In this document: positions 8,611-18,020 of the stretch, piece after piece
How the letters are laid out: the number at the start of each line of letters is the position of its first letter
Position numbering within the stretch: position 1 is the stretch's first letter
DNA from: Wenzhouxiangella marina
GTDB taxonomy: Bacteria; Pseudomonadota; Gammaproteobacteria; Xanthomonadales; Wenzhouxiangellaceae
DNA: 64,000 bases
NCBI RefSeq assembly: GCF_001187785.1
Contig: NZ_CP012154.1
Location: 3,590,501-3,654,500 of the forward strand
Reading direction: 5' to 3'
The notes under the pieces: model-generated
What the model saw: only the letters and a program-made list of their open reading frames with translations
What the model was told of the DNA's origin: nothing
Databases searched by the model: none
Translations under genes and position numbers: made by a program

Positions 8611-8692
8611 CCCGTTCCCAGGACCCCATCGCGCCGAACGACCTACACTGCCATTCAGGCATGGACTTCCCAGCGTCGGAAAAGGACCCGAA

Positions 8693-9427
8693 ATGATCTT
8701 AATTCCTGCCATCGATCTTCGCCATGGCAACGTCGTGCGCCTGTCCCAGGGCGACTACGATCGAGAAACCCGCTACGAGGAGGATCCCCTGGCGCTGGCC
8801 GAGCGCTACGCCCTGGCCGGCGCGAAGTGGCTGCACCTGGTCGATCTCGACGGGGCGCGCTCCGGTGACGACAGCAACCTGGACCTGATCGCCGTGCTGT
8901 GTCGTTCCCTCGACATTCCGGTGCAGACCGGTGGCGGCGTACGCAACGAGCAGGACCTGAAGCGGCGCCTCGACCTTGGCGCACGCCGGGTCGTCATCGG
9001 CAGCCTCTGCGTGCGCGAACCGGACACCGTCTGCCAGTGGATCGAACGCCTGGGCCCGGAAGCGATCGTCGCCGGACTCGACGTCAGCCGCGGCCTGGAC
9101 GGCCAGTGGTTTCCGCGTGCGGCGGGCTGGACCGAGGCCGGCAACACGGACCTGTTCAGCCTCCTCGACCGCTTCGTCGACGCCGGACTGAAGCACGTCC
9201 TGTGCACGGACATCGAGCGCGACGGCATGCTCAACGGCCCATCGCTCGCGCTCTACGAAGCCATCGTCGAACGCTTCCCTTCGATCCAGCTCCAGGCCTC
9301 CGGGGGCATCGGCCGCACGGCGGATCTCGAAGCCGTGGCCCGAACCGGCGCGGCCGGTTGCATCGTCGGCCGGGCCCTGCTGGAAGGCCGCGTGGACCTG
9401 ACGGATATCGGCCGATGGTCGCAGTAA
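8693..9427 (+). CDS. hisA: ProFAR isomerase HisA
   Basis: A 244-aa (beta/alpha)8 isomerase opening the ribose of ProFAR to PRFAR. The N-terminal [17 protein letters not shown] carries the catalytic Asp. [11 protein letters not shown] and the phosphate-binding [14 protein letters not shown] match HisA. The second catalytic region reads [13 protein letters not shown]. It overlaps hisF by 13 bp. Confidence 0.95.
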   Translation: MILIPAIDLRHGNVVRLSQGDYDRETRYEEDPLALAERYALAGAKWLHLVDLDGARSGDDSNLDLIAVLCRSLDIPVQTGGGVRNEQDLKRRLDLGARRVVIGSLCVREPDTVCQWIERLGPEAIVAGLDVSRGLDGQWFPRAAGWTEAGNTDLFSLLDRFVDAGLKHVLCTDIERDGMLNGPSLALYEAIVERFPSIQLQASGGIGRTADLEAVARTGAAGCIVGRALLEGRVDLTDIGRWSQ

Positions 9428-10182
9428 GGCTCATCCCCTGCCTGGACGTCCGCGAGGGCCGCGTCGTCAAGGGCGTGCGCTTTCGCGACCATCGCGACAT
9501 GGGCGACATCGTCGACCTGGCCGAGCGCTACCGCGACGCCGGGGCCGACGAACTGGTGTTCTACGACATCACGGCCAGCCCCCAGGGTCGCAGCGTCGAC
9601 GTGGGCTGGGTCGAGCGCGTTGCCGAAGCCATCGACATCCCCTTCTGCGTGGCCGGCGGCATCCGGGACGTGGTCACCGCCCGTGCGGTGCTGCACGCCG
9701 GGGCCGACAAGATCTCGGTCAATTCACCGGCCCTGGAACGGCCCGAACTGATCAGCGAACTGGCCGAGGCCTTCGGCTCGCAGTGCGTCGTCGTCGGCAT
9801 CGATTCGATCCGCGAGGGCGAGACCCTGCGCGTTCGCCAGTACACCGGCGACCCGGACAATATGGTCGATCCGCGGCGCGACACGGCGCACTGGGTCGAC
9901 GAAGTCCAGCGCCTGGGTGCCGGCGAGATCGTCCTCAACTGCATGGACGCCGACGGCGTGCGCACCGGCTACGACCTGCCCCAGCTCCAGGCCATGCGCC
10001 AGCGCTGCCAGGTGCCATTGATCGCCTCCGGTGGCGCCGGGGCCCGCGAGCACTTCCTGGACGTCTTTCGCGAGGCCGACGTCGATGGCGCCCTGGCCGC
10101 CACCGTCTTCCACTCCGGCCAGATCGCCATCCCCGAACTCAAGGCCTGGCTGGCCGAGCAGGGCATCGACGTTCGCCAGTAA
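9415..10182 (+). CDS. hisF: Imidazole glycerol phosphate synthase, cyclase subunit HisF
   Basis: A 255-aa (beta/alpha)8 cyclase, partner of HisH, making imidazole glycerol phosphate and [24 protein letters not shown] holds the catalytic Asp, [11 protein letters not shown] the second Asp. [18 protein letters not shown] and [12 protein letters not shown] are standard HisF blocks. The start lies inside hisA (13-bp overlap), implying coupled translation. Confidence 0.96.
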   Translation: MVAVRLIPCLDVREGRVVKGVRFRDHRDMGDIVDLAERYRDAGADELVFYDITASPQGRSVDVGWVERVAEAIDIPFCVAGGIRDVVTARAVLHAGADKISVNSPALERPELISELAEAFGSQCVVVGIDSIREGETLRVRQYTGDPDNMVDPRRDTAHWVDEVQRLGAGEIVLNCMDADGVRTGYDLPQLQAMRQRCQVPLIASGGAGAREHFLDVFREADVDGALAATVFHSGQIAIPELKAWLAEQGIDVRQ

Positions 10183-10224
10183 ACGCGTCATCAGCAGACA
10201 CCGACTCAAGCAAGGAACCGCACC

Positions 10225-10842
10225 ATGAACATCGCTTCGAAACTGTCCGAGCCACTGGACTGGAACAAGGGCGATGGCCTGCTGCCGGCCATCGTTCAAC
10301 ACGCTCGGGACGGGCGCGTGCTGATGCTGGGTTACATGAACCCCGAGGCCCTGGAGGAGACCCTGAACAGCGGCCGGGTGACCTTCTTCTCACGCTCGAA
10401 GCAGCGACTCTGGACCAAGGGCGAGACCTCCGGCCACGTCCTCGAACTCGTCGCGATCAACAGCGATTGCGACCGCGACACCCTGCTGATCCAGGCCCTT
10501 CCCCAGGGGCCGACCTGTCACACGGGCACGGAGACCTGCTTCGGCGACCTTCGCCTGCCGCCGGTCAGCCTGCTGGCGGATCTGGAGCGGGTGATCGAGG
10601 AACGCGCCGGGGCCGACTCGGACGGAAGCTACACCGCTCGACTACTCAGCGAAGGCACGCCTCGCTGTGCACAGAAGGTCGGCGAAGAAGGGGTGGAAGT
10701 CGCCCTGGCCGCCGTGCAGGGGGATCTGGAATCCCTCAACGAGGAAGCGGCCGACCTCCTGTACCACCTGCTGGTCTGCCTGCGCTCGGCCGGGTCCAGC
10801 CTGGATCAGGTGCTGCAGGTACTCGCGCGCCGGCGGCGCTGA
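10225..10842 (+). CDS. hisI: Bifunctional phosphoribosyl-AMP cyclohydrolase / phosphoribosyl-ATP pyrophosphatase HisIE
   Basis: A 205-aa fusion performing steps 2 and 3. The HisI half (about 1-115) contains GYMNPEALEETL, FFSRSKQRLWTKGETSGH, metal ligands in SDCDRDTLL and GPTCHTG. The HisE half (about 115-205) has the alpha-helical MazG-like EEGVEVALAAVQG and EEAADLLYHLLVCL. It is the last gene of the operon. Its stop codon directly abuts that of the convergent EAL gene, leaving no room for a terminator between them. Confidence 0.96.
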   Translation: MNIASKLSEPLDWNKGDGLLPAIVQHARDGRVLMLGYMNPEALEETLNSGRVTFFSRSKQRLWTKGETSGHVLELVAINSDCDRDTLLIQALPQGPTCHTGTETCFGDLRLPPVSLLADLERVIEERAGADSDGSYTARLLSEGTPRCAQKVGEEGVEVALAAVQGDLESLNEEAADLLYHLLVCLRSAGSSLDQVLQVLARRRR

Positions 10843-11637
10843 TCAGGCCGCGCTCGGCGCGGCCGGCAGCTCGATCCGTTCCGGCGCCACCCGAGGCTTG
10901 GCGGCCAGGCGCGGGCGCGCGAAGTAGTACCCCTGGAACAGGCGCAGATCGAGTTCCTGATAGAGCCACCGCAATTCCGCCTGCTGCTCCAGGCCGGCGG
11001 CGATCACTTCCACACCGAGCGCCTGGCAGCAGGCCAGCACGCCCCGGGCCATCGCCTGACGGCGCCGGCTGTTCTGGATACCGTGCACCAGCTCGTGATC
11101 GAGCTTGACGTAGTCGGGCTGGAACACGGCCAGGCGCTTCAGGCCGGCCTCACCGGTGCCGAAATTGTCGACCAGCACGCGGAAGCCGTGCGCCTGCGCG
11201 CGCTCTCGCGTATGGACCAGCTCACGGGGATTGCCCAGGCGCGCCAGGCTGGCGAACTCGAGCACGATCTGCTCCGGTCGCATGCCGTAACGCTCGGCCT
11301 GCTCCCGGGTGGTGCTCAGGGCCAGCTCCAGATTGTCCGGCCGGATCTGCATGCAGTTGACGAACAGGGCCCCGCGAACGTCGAGCTTGGCGGCCTCGGC
11401 GATGGCCCGCGTCCGACAGGCCTGATCGAAGAAGGCCAGGTTTTCCGGCAGCACGTTTTCGATGATGCTCGAACTCGGCTCACCGGAGCGCCCCCTGAGC
11501 AGCGCTTCGTAGCCCTTGACCTGGCTCGATTCGAGATCGACCACGGGCTGGAAGGCGAACTGGATGCCCACGCCGATGACGCTGGTGTAGTCCTCGAGTT
11601 TCTGGCGCTGCTCGTGATCGAAGGCCGCGATTTCCAT
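10843..11637 (-). CDS. EAL-domain protein, probably degenerate
   Basis: A 264-aa single-domain EAL protein (c-di-GMP phosphodiesterase fold), with EALLRG at about residues 34-39. Several usual catalytic motifs are altered: the DDFG motif reads DNFGTG, the metal-binding Glu of the E(I/L)TE motif is replaced (VLEFASL), and AEGVE reads AAGLEQQ. KLDHEL and the terminal QGYYFARP remain. It may bind c-di-GMP or a partner without hydrolysing it; activity cannot be excluded. ATG 11637 was chosen for its AGGAG site; the open frame extends further. No sensor domain is attached. Confidence 0.85.
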   Translation of the reverse strand: MEIAAFDHEQRQKLEDYTSVIGVGIQFAFQPVVDLESSQVKGYEALLRGRSGEPSSSIIENVLPENLAFFDQACRTRAIAEAAKLDVRGALFVNCMQIRPDNLELALSTTREQAERYGMRPEQIVLEFASLARLGNPRELVHTRERAQAHGFRVLVDNFGTGEAGLKRLAVFQPDYVKLDHELVHGIQNSRRRQAMARGVLACCQALGVEVIAAGLEQQAELRWLYQELDLRLFQGYYFARPRLAAKPRVAPERIELPAAPSAA

Positions 11638-11804
11638 CGACTGCTCGCTCCTGGGTGTCGGGGTGCGGACCAGGGTCCGCGATGACCAGTCCATTGATCT
11701 TCCAGATTCCGTGCCAGACCGAACACCGTGTCGGTCCGGTCACGCCTTGCCCGTTGGCGAGCCGCCGAGCACGCGGATCGCTTCGGCCGAAGCGACCGAA
11801 TGGG

Positions 11805-12548
11805 TCAGCCGACTGACATTTCCAGAAAGCGCCGATAGTCGTCCAGGGCATCGGTCAGTGCCGCTTCGTAGAGCCGATGCCCGTGCTCGAGCTCGGCGCG
11901 GGCCGGTTCGGAGCCACAGCGGCCATCGGGAAACTGCCTGCGGAAACTCCGGGCATCCTGGATCCGACCGGTCGGCGCGCGTTCCGGCGCCAGCGGCAGC
12001 CGGCGGACCTGCTCGGGATAGGCATGCCAGGTCAGGGAAATCTCCGAGGGAGTGGCGTGCTGGCCCTCGGCATCGGCATAGAGCTCGCGGCTGAGTTCGA
12101 CGACGCGCGGGCCCATGAACCAGTTGGCCAGCCTGAGATCGACCGCGCTCGCGCGGGCCGCCAGGCTGTCCTCGGCCCAGAGTTCCGAAAAGGCCGCCTG
12201 CACCGTGGCGATGTTGCCGCCGTGACCGTTGAGGAAATAGAACTTCCGGAAACCCTGGCAGGCCAGGGAGCGGACCACGTCCCCGATCACGGCCAGCAGG
12301 GTGGTCGGCCTGAGGCTGACCGAGCCCGGAAAGCCGAGATGATGCTGAGCCATGCCGTAGCTGATGGTCGGTGCCACCAGAATGCCGGCCTCGCTCATGC
12401 CGCCGGCGATGGTTTCCGGGCAGATCGCATCGGTACCGATCAGACCGGTCGGGCCGTGCTGCTCGGTCGAGCCGATCGGGATGACGATGCCCTGGCTGCG
12501 TTCCAGATAGGCCTCGACTTCGGGCCAGGTGGACAACTGGAGTTTCAT
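11805..12548 (-). CDS. Creatininase-family amidohydrolase
   Basis: A 247-aa metal-dependent hydrolase of the creatininase/MftE-like family. Metal ligands appear in GSTEQHGPTGLIGTD (Glu29, His31, Asp40) and in FLNGHGGN (about residues 112-119). HHLGFPGSVSLRP is also characteristic. Relatives hydrolyse creatinine, formamides or peptide bonds in cofactor maturation; the substrate here is unknown. ATG 12548 is preferred over the upstream TTG. It may be coexpressed with the DUF218-type gene upstream on the same strand. Confidence 0.82.
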   Translation of the reverse strand: MKLQLSTWPEVEAYLERSQGIVIPIGSTEQHGPTGLIGTDAICPETIAGGMSEAGILVAPTISYGMAQHHLGFPGSVSLRPTTLLAVIGDVVRSLACQGFRKFYFLNGHGGNIATVQAAFSELWAEDSLAARASAVDLRLANWFMGPRVVELSRELYADAEGQHATPSEISLTWHAYPEQVRRLPLAPERAPTGRIQDARSFRRQFPDGRCGSEPARAELEHGHRLYEAALTDALDDYRRFLEMSVG

Positions 12549-12584
12549 GCGCTGGACTTCATTGGCCAAAAACGCATCATCCCA

Positions 12585-13241
12585 TCACTCGCCCAGCTGC
12601 GCCAGCAATCGGGGTCGACGGGCAAGGCGTGCCCAGAAGCGACCGCACAGGAACCAGATCAGGTAGATCGCTTCCATGGCGGTCCGCCTGATCTGCGCGG
12701 CATCGACCACCGGGCGCGGCTCGGCGGGCAGCAGACAGACCTCCAGCCCCGCCTGTCGGGCCAACACGGCCAGTCGACCGAGATGGTAGCGGGAGCTCAA
12801 CAGGCCGGGATTGCTTCGATCAGCGATCAGCGCCCGGGCCAGGTAGAGATTCTCCAGGCTGTCGACGGACTCTTCTTCCAGCGCGATTCGGGACGGATCC
12901 ACATCACGGTGAGCGACCAGCCAGTCGCGCCCCGCGCCCGCCTCGGACGGTTCGCCACCGCCGAGCAGCAGCAGTTCCAGTGCAGGATCGGCGGCCAGAC
13001 GATCGGCCGCCGCGGCCAGGCGCGCCCGGTAATCCGGCGAGGGCTGGCCCTCGACGAGTTGATGCCCGCAGACCATCAGCAAGGGCCCGGACCAGTCCGG
13101 GCTCCGGCGCAGAGCGTGGACCCACACCCAGACCCAGGCCAGCAACCAGGCCAGGCCTGCACTGCAGATCAGGACCAACAGCCCCGGCAGCATGGACTCG
13201 ATCAGATCGGCGGTGGCGATGTCTCGCTGCGGGCGCTGCAT
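12585..13241 (-). CDS. DUF218 (YdcF/SanA/ElyC-like) membrane-anchored protein
   Basis: A 218-aa protein with one N-terminal membrane helix (about residues 17-40, LPGLLVLICSAGLAWLLAW), then a DUF218-like domain: VCGHQLVEGQPS, LLLLGGGEPS and EEESVDSLENLYLARALI. The last corresponds to the conserved ...S..T..N motif. Family members act in envelope or peptidoglycan-related processes, mechanism unclear. It is divergent from the ketosynthase gene, with about 100 bp for both promoters. Confidence 0.72.
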   Translation of the reverse strand: MQRPQRDIATADLIESMLPGLLVLICSAGLAWLLAWVWVWVHALRRSPDWSGPLLMVCGHQLVEGQPSPDYRARLAAAADRLAADPALELLLLGGGEPSEAGAGRDWLVAHRDVDPSRIALEEESVDSLENLYLARALIADRSNPGLLSSRYHLGRLAVLARQAGLEVCLLPAEPRPVVDAAQIRRTAMEAIYLIWFLCGRFWARLARRPRLLAQLGE

Positions 13242-13341
13242 GGGTTTGCCGGTACGGGAACAGGCCGAATATACTAGCCGGCATGCCGTGTTGCCTCCCC
13301 ATGCGCGCCCGTTCAACTGCGGGCCCGATGCCATCTTGCCG

Positions 13342-14523
13342 ATGAACAGCGATCTGTTCGTCTCCGCCATGACGCTCTGCGCCGCTCCAGGTGCCGGGCT
13401 GGATGTCCTGCGCCGGGCCCTGGCCGAGCGCCGGTCGGGCCTGCGCCCCAACGACTTCGCGCCCTGCACACTGAACACCTGGATCGGCCGGGTCGAAGGC
13501 GTGGAGGACACGGAACTGCCGAGCGAGTTGCGCGGCTTCGACTGCCGCAACAACCGCCTCGCCGAACTCGGCCTTCGCGGCGACGACTTCATCGAACGCG
13601 TCGAGATACTGAAATCGAGGCTGGGTGCCGAACGCATCGCCTGCGTGACCGGCACCAGCACCGCCGGCATCGGCAGCACCGAGGCCGCCTACCGGGCCAT
13701 GGGTCAGGGCGAGCATTTCGATCCGTCCTTCCTGCTTCCGAGGGTGCACACACCGCACACTTCCAGCGCCTACGTCGCCCAGCGTCTGGGCCTGAACGGG
13801 CCGGTCATGACCATCTCGACCGCCTGCTCCTCCAGCGCCAAGGTCTTTGCCGCCGCGGCTCGTCTGATCGAGGCCGGCCTGGCCGATGCGGCCGTGGTCG
13901 GCGGCGTCGACAGCCTCTGCCAGTCGGTGCTCTACGGCTTCCATTCCCTGGAGCTGGTCTCGGAGCACCCCTGCCGACCCTTCGATCGCGATCGGGACGG
14001 CCTGAGCCTGGGCGAGGCGGCCGGCTTCGCGATCCTCGAGCGCCAGCCCGAGCAGGCCTTCGGTCGCCTGGCCGGCTGGGGCGAGAGCTCGGACGCCCAC
14101 CACATGGCTTCACCCCATCCGGAAGGCACGGGCGCCGTGGCCGCCATGCGCGAGGCGCTCGATCGTGCCGGACTCGATCCCGAGGCCATCGGTTACATCA
14201 ACTGCCACGGCACGGCCACGCCGATGAACGACCAGGTCGAGGCTCGCGCCATTCGCCAGGTCTTCGAGACCCCACCCCCGGCGGCCTCGACCAAGGGCTG
14301 GACCGGCCACACGCTGGGTGCCGCCGGTATCGTCGAGGCGGTCTTCAGTCTGCTCGCCCTGAACGACGCCAGGCTGCCCGCCGGCCTCAACATCGAGCAG
14401 CCCGAAGACGCCTGGGCCGACTTCATCCTCACCGAAGCCCGCGATGTCCGGGTCGACCACGTCCTGAGCAACTCCTTCGGCTTCGGTGGCAGCAACTGCA
14501 GCCTGATCTTCGCCCGCTCATGA
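13342..14523 (+). CDS. Beta-ketoacyl-ACP synthase of the aryl-polyene cluster
   Basis: A 393-aa ketosynthase that condenses malonyl units onto the aryl starter. The triad is intact: Cys in STACSSSAKV, His in NCHGTATPMND, and Lys/His in TKGWTGHTLGAAG. SNSFGFGGSN lies near the end. Length is typical of FabF/FabB-type enzymes. It is followed with a 4-bp overlap by a ketosynthase-like chain-length factor, the arrangement of type II polyene synthases. It is the first gene of the pigment block. ATG 13342 begins the core fold; an in-frame extension upstream has no conserved residues. Confidence 0.9.
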   Translation: MNSDLFVSAMTLCAAPGAGLDVLRRALAERRSGLRPNDFAPCTLNTWIGRVEGVEDTELPSELRGFDCRNNRLAELGLRGDDFIERVEILKSRLGAERIACVTGTSTAGIGSTEAAYRAMGQGEHFDPSFLLPRVHTPHTSSAYVAQRLGLNGPVMTISTACSSSAKVFAAAARLIEAGLADAAVVGGVDSLCQSVLYGFHSLELVSEHPCRPFDRDRDGLSLGEAAGFAILERQPEQAFGRLAGWGESSDAHHMASPHPEGTGAVAAMREALDRAGLDPEAIGYINCHGTATPMNDQVEARAIRQVFETPPPAASTKGWTGHTLGAAGIVEAVFSLLALNDARLPAGLNIEQPEDAWADFILTEARDVRVDHVLSNSFGFGGSNCSLIFARS

Positions 14524-15308
14524 GCCATCGAATCGACATCCTCGGTCTCGGCCTGGCCGCGCCCGGACTCCGCGACCGTGCCAGCCTCCAGGCCGCGCTC
14601 GCGGGCCGGCCCCTCGAGACGAACGACAAGCCGAGCACCTCGAGCCTGCTGTCGCCCCGCGAGCGGCGACGCGCACCCGCGGCGGTCAAGCTGAGCTTCC
14701 CGGCAGCCGAGCAGGCCTGCGCCATGGCGGGTCTGGAGCCGGGCGAGCCCCTGGCGATCTTCAGCTCGGGCATGGGCGATCTCGACATCACCGACTACAT
14801 GTGCCGAACCCTGGCCGAGGCGCCGGAGCTGCTCTCGCCGACCCGCTTCCACAACTCGGTCCACAACGCCGCCTCCGGCTACTGGTCGATCGGCGCCGGC
14901 GCCACCGGCGACGTCACCGCCCTGTCCGCCTGGCGCGACAGCGCCGCCCTCGGCCTGCTCGAAGGCATGACCCGCTGCCTGACCGATGCCCGGCCCGTGC
15001 TGGTGGTGGTCTACGACGACCGCGCCGTCGGCCCGATGCGCGATCTCTGGCCGAGCGAACATGCCTTCTGCGCCGCGCTGGTCCTGGCGCCTGCCGGTCA
15101 CGGCGGGGCCATCGCCACACTGCAGATCGACGCCTGCCGCGAAGCCGCCAGGCACCCGGCCCTGCCCGAGGCCCTGGAAGCACGCATCGAGGACAATCCG
15201 GCGGCCCGCCTGCTGCCGGTGCTGGCCCTGATCGAGGGTGCCATCGACGGCGAGGTGGTGCTGGCCGCCGAGCGCGGACCTTCGCTTCGCGTCCGCCGCA
15301 GCGCATGA
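14520..15308 (+). CDS. Ketosynthase-like chain-length factor (ApeC type)
   Basis: A 262-aa truncated ketosynthase homologue (beta-ketoacyl synthase N-terminal-like). The position of the catalytic Cys is occupied by a non-Cys stretch (GDVTALSAWRDSA), so it should not condense by itself. It likely pairs with the preceding ketosynthase as a chain-length factor, as described for aryl-polyene clusters. VHNAASGYWSIGAGA is the best-conserved block. It overlaps its neighbours on both sides by 4 bp. Confidence 0.82.
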   Translation: MSHRIDILGLGLAAPGLRDRASLQAALAGRPLETNDKPSTSSLLSPRERRRAPAAVKLSFPAAEQACAMAGLEPGEPLAIFSSGMGDLDITDYMCRTLAEAPELLSPTRFHNSVHNAASGYWSIGAGATGDVTALSAWRDSAALGLLEGMTRCLTDARPVLVVVYDDRAVGPMRDLWPSEHAFCAALVLAPAGHGGAIATLQIDACREAARHPALPEALEARIEDNPAARLLPVLALIEGAIDGEVVLAAERGPSLRVRRSA

Positions 15309-16054
15309 GCACGGCCGCGATCATCCCGGCGCGCAACGAAGTGCGAACGATTGCCGACGTCGCCCGCGGCTGCGTCGGCCGCGTCGATCACGTCATCGTC
15401 GTCGACGACGGCTCCGACGACGGCACCCATGAACGGCTGGTCGGCCTCGAGGTCGAGTGCCTGCGCCGCCCTGAGTCCGGCGGCAAGGCGGCGGCCCTGG
15501 CCGACGGCTTCGCCCGCGCCCTGGAACTCGGCGCGGACCGGGTCGTTACCCTCGATGGTGACGGCCAGCACGACCCGGCCGACATCGACCGTCTGCTCGG
15601 GGCCGCCCGGGCGCACCCCGAGCATCTGGTCATCGGCGCGCGTCTCCGACAGCGCCATCGCCAGCCGGGCATTCGCCACTTCGCCAACCGCTTCGCCGAT
15701 TTCTGGGTCGGCTGGGCCAGCGGCCAGCGCGTGCCCGACAGCCAGACCGGTTTTCGCGTCTACCCGGCCGCCCTGCTCGAAGCGGTCCGGCCCTCGACGG
15801 AACGTCGCCACGGCTTCGTGTTCGAGACCGCGATGCTGATCGACGGCGCCCGCGCCGGCTTCCCCTGCGTGGCCGTGCCCATCGACTCGGTCTACCGCGA
15901 CGACGCACGACCCAGCTACTTCCGCCCCGGCAAGGACGTCTGGGAAATCTTCGTGTTCGTGTTCTGGAGGATCCTGCTCAGCGGCCTGTACCTGCCCGGC
16001 CTTTGGCGCATGGCCACGCGGCCGACGCGCTTCCACCCCGCACCCGAGGCGTGA
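15305..16054 (+). CDS. Family 2 glycosyltransferase
   Basis: A 249-aa GT-A glycosyltransferase. AAIIPARNEVRTIADV starts the Rossmann-like domain. VVDDGSDDGT and TLDGDGQHDPADI carry the nucleotide-sugar and metal-binding Asp residues. C-terminal hydrophobic residues (about 213-235) suggest membrane association. Glycosyltransferases of this type occur in aryl-polyene clusters, where they may modify the polyene or its lipid carrier. The acceptor is unknown. Confidence 0.85.
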   Translation: MSTAAIIPARNEVRTIADVARGCVGRVDHVIVVDDGSDDGTHERLVGLEVECLRRPESGGKAAALADGFARALELGADRVVTLDGDGQHDPADIDRLLGAARAHPEHLVIGARLRQRHRQPGIRHFANRFADFWVGWASGQRVPDSQTGFRVYPAALLEAVRPSTERRHGFVFETAMLIDGARAGFPCVAVPIDSVYRDDARPSYFRPGKDVWEIFVFVFWRILLSGLYLPGLWRMATRPTRFHPAPEA

Positions 16055-16110
16055 GGATCGAGACGATCCCGACACGCTAGACTAAGGCTCTGACCACGCG
16101 TCACCAGACC

Positions 16111-17751
16111 ATGATCTCGCTCGACCACGACGTACTCATTCTCGGCGGCGGCCTGGCCGGGCTCACCCTGGCCCTGCAGCTGCGCGACACCTTGCCCGAG
16201 GCACGCATCGCCGTGCTCGAACGATCGAGCCATCCCGTACCCGAGAGCGCCCACAAGGTCGGCGAATCCACCGTCGAGATCGGCGCCGAATACCTGGCCT
16301 CGACCCTGGGGCTTCGCGAGCACCTCGATCGCTGTCATCTGCGCAAGTACGGCCTGCGCCTGTTCTTCGACGCCGACCGCGCGGACGATCTCTCGCAGGC
16401 CGGCGAACTCGGCGCCAGCCACCTGCTCAGCCTGCCCAGCTACCAGGTCGATCGTGGCGTGCTCGAGAATCATCTGGCCGAACTGGCGGGCGAGCGCGGC
16501 ATCGAACTGATCACCTCGGCGCGGGTGCGCGATGTGCACCTCGATCCCGACGACGATACCCCGCACCGGGTCGAGGCCATGATCGACGGCCAGACCCGGG
16601 AATTCCGCGCACGCTGGGTGGTCGACGCCCTCGGTCGCGCGAGCCTGATCAAACGCAAGCTCGACCTGGCCGAGGCCAACAATCATTATTGCTCGTCGGT
16701 CTGGTTCCGGATCCAGGACCGCATCGACGTTGCCGACTGGAGCACGGACGCCGACTGGCAGTCCCGCTGCAGCCAGCTGCCCCGCTGGCATTCGACCAAC
16801 CATCTGATGGGCCCGGGCTACTGGGTCTGGCTCATTCCACTGGCCTCGGGCGCGACCAGCATCGGTATCGTCTTCGACCGCCGAGTGCACGACTTCGACC
16901 GCCTCAAGCGCTACGAAGGCGTCCTCAACTGGCTGGCGCAGCACCAGCCACGCTGCCACCGCGCACTGACCGAATCGACGGGCGAACTGATGGATTTCCT
17001 CTATCTGCGCCACATCTCGCACGGCTGCCGCCAGGTCTTCTCCGACCAGCGCTGGGCCCTGACCGGTGAGGCCGGTGTCTTCCTCGACCCCTTCTACTCG
17101 CCGGGCAGCGACTTCATCGCCATCAGCAACACCCTGATCACCGACCTGATCCGCCGCGACCTGGCCGGCCAGTCGATCCGGCGCATCGTTCGCCAGTTCG
17201 AGTCCAGCTACTTCAGCTTCTACCGAAGCTCCCTGAAGCTCTACCAGGACCAGTACGAGCTGTTCGGCCACGCCCGCGCGATGAGCGCCAAGACCATCTG
17301 GGACTACGCCTACTACTGGGGCGTGCTGTCGGTGCTGTTCTTTTCGGGCCGCCTGACCGACCCTCGCCTGCTGCTGAGAAACGGCGGCGAACTGGGCGAA
17401 CTGGTCGAACTGCACGGGCGGATGCAGCGCATGTTCCTGGACTGGGCGCGGAGCGAACAGGACGGCGACCGACCGGGCGTGTTCATCAATCAATCGAAGA
17501 TGCAGCTGCTGGTGCGCCTGAACCGGGAACTGACCGAAGTCGCCGAGGATTCGGACCAAGCCCTCGATGAGCGCCTGCAGCGTAACGCCGAGATGCTCCG
17601 ACGCCTGGCCGAAGAACTGGCCCTGCTCGCCCCCGAAAACGCCCGCCCCGAAGCCCTGGCCAAACCCGAACGACCCGACGAAGCCGGCACCCTGGTCCTG
17701 CAGGACCTGCCCGCTCAATTCCTCGAGCCAAGCCTCAAACGAGCAGTCTGA
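16111..17751 (+). CDS. FAD-dependent oxidoreductase, halogenase-like
   Basis: A 546-aa flavoprotein. The FAD-binding motif is LILGGGLAGLTLALQL, followed by KVGESTVEIG. The segment GYWVWLIPLASG contains WxWxIP, a motif of flavin-dependent halogenases that also occurs in related non-halogenating oxidoreductases. Xanthomonadins are brominated, so halogenation of the aryl polyene is plausible but unproven. The C-terminal ~60 residues are Ala/Glu/Pro-rich. It ends 269 bp before a convergent gene, with a 37-bp inverted repeat between. Confidence 0.82.
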   Translation: MISLDHDVLILGGGLAGLTLALQLRDTLPEARIAVLERSSHPVPESAHKVGESTVEIGAEYLASTLGLREHLDRCHLRKYGLRLFFDADRADDLSQAGELGASHLLSLPSYQVDRGVLENHLAELAGERGIELITSARVRDVHLDPDDDTPHRVEAMIDGQTREFRARWVVDALGRASLIKRKLDLAEANNHYCSSVWFRIQDRIDVADWSTDADWQSRCSQLPRWHSTNHLMGPGYWVWLIPLASGATSIGIVFDRRVHDFDRLKRYEGVLNWLAQHQPRCHRALTESTGELMDFLYLRHISHGCRQVFSDQRWALTGEAGVFLDPFYSPGSDFIAISNTLITDLIRRDLAGQSIRRIVRQFESSYFSFYRSSLKLYQDQYELFGHARAMSAKTIWDYAYYWGVLSVLFFSGRLTDPRLLLRNGGELGELVELHGRMQRMFLDWARSEQDGDRPGVFINQSKMQLLVRLNRELTEVAEDSDQALDERLQRNAEMLRRLAEELALLAPENARPEALAKPERPDEAGTLVLQDLPAQFLEPSLKRAV

Positions 17752-17803
17752 ATCAGCCCGAACCGCCGTCCGACCCCCTTCTGCTTTTCTTCCGAACCCC
17801 AAA

Positions 17804-18012
17804 GCGGCGAGTGCGGTGGCCCTGGGTGGGGTCGGGGGCGAGGCAGCCACCCCGAACCCATCAGCCTCTCCCAGCCTCCACGAAAGTCCAGAGAATGCTC
17901 GCAACTCGCTGCGACACGAACCCCATTCGAGTGCACCAAAGCTCCCAAAAGCTCTCAACAATCGACCCAGCCATCCGCCCCCGACCCCACCCAGGGCCAC
18001 CGCACTCGCCGC
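17804..18012. repeat. Perfect 37-bp inverted repeat with 135-bp spacer
   Basis: Arms at 17804-17840 and 17976-18012 are exact reverse complements. They fill the gap between two convergent genes of the pigment cluster. The spacer (17841-17975) is less GC-rich and has no gene. It might serve as a bidirectional terminator or be a small repetitive element. Confidence 0.85.
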
Positions 18013-18020
18013 CACCCCCC

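Noticed and set aside
15916-18015. A 699-codon minus-strand open frame
   Set aside because: It lies antisense to the FAD enzyme, which has clear motifs; the composition is low-complexity and typical of GC-rich shadow frames.
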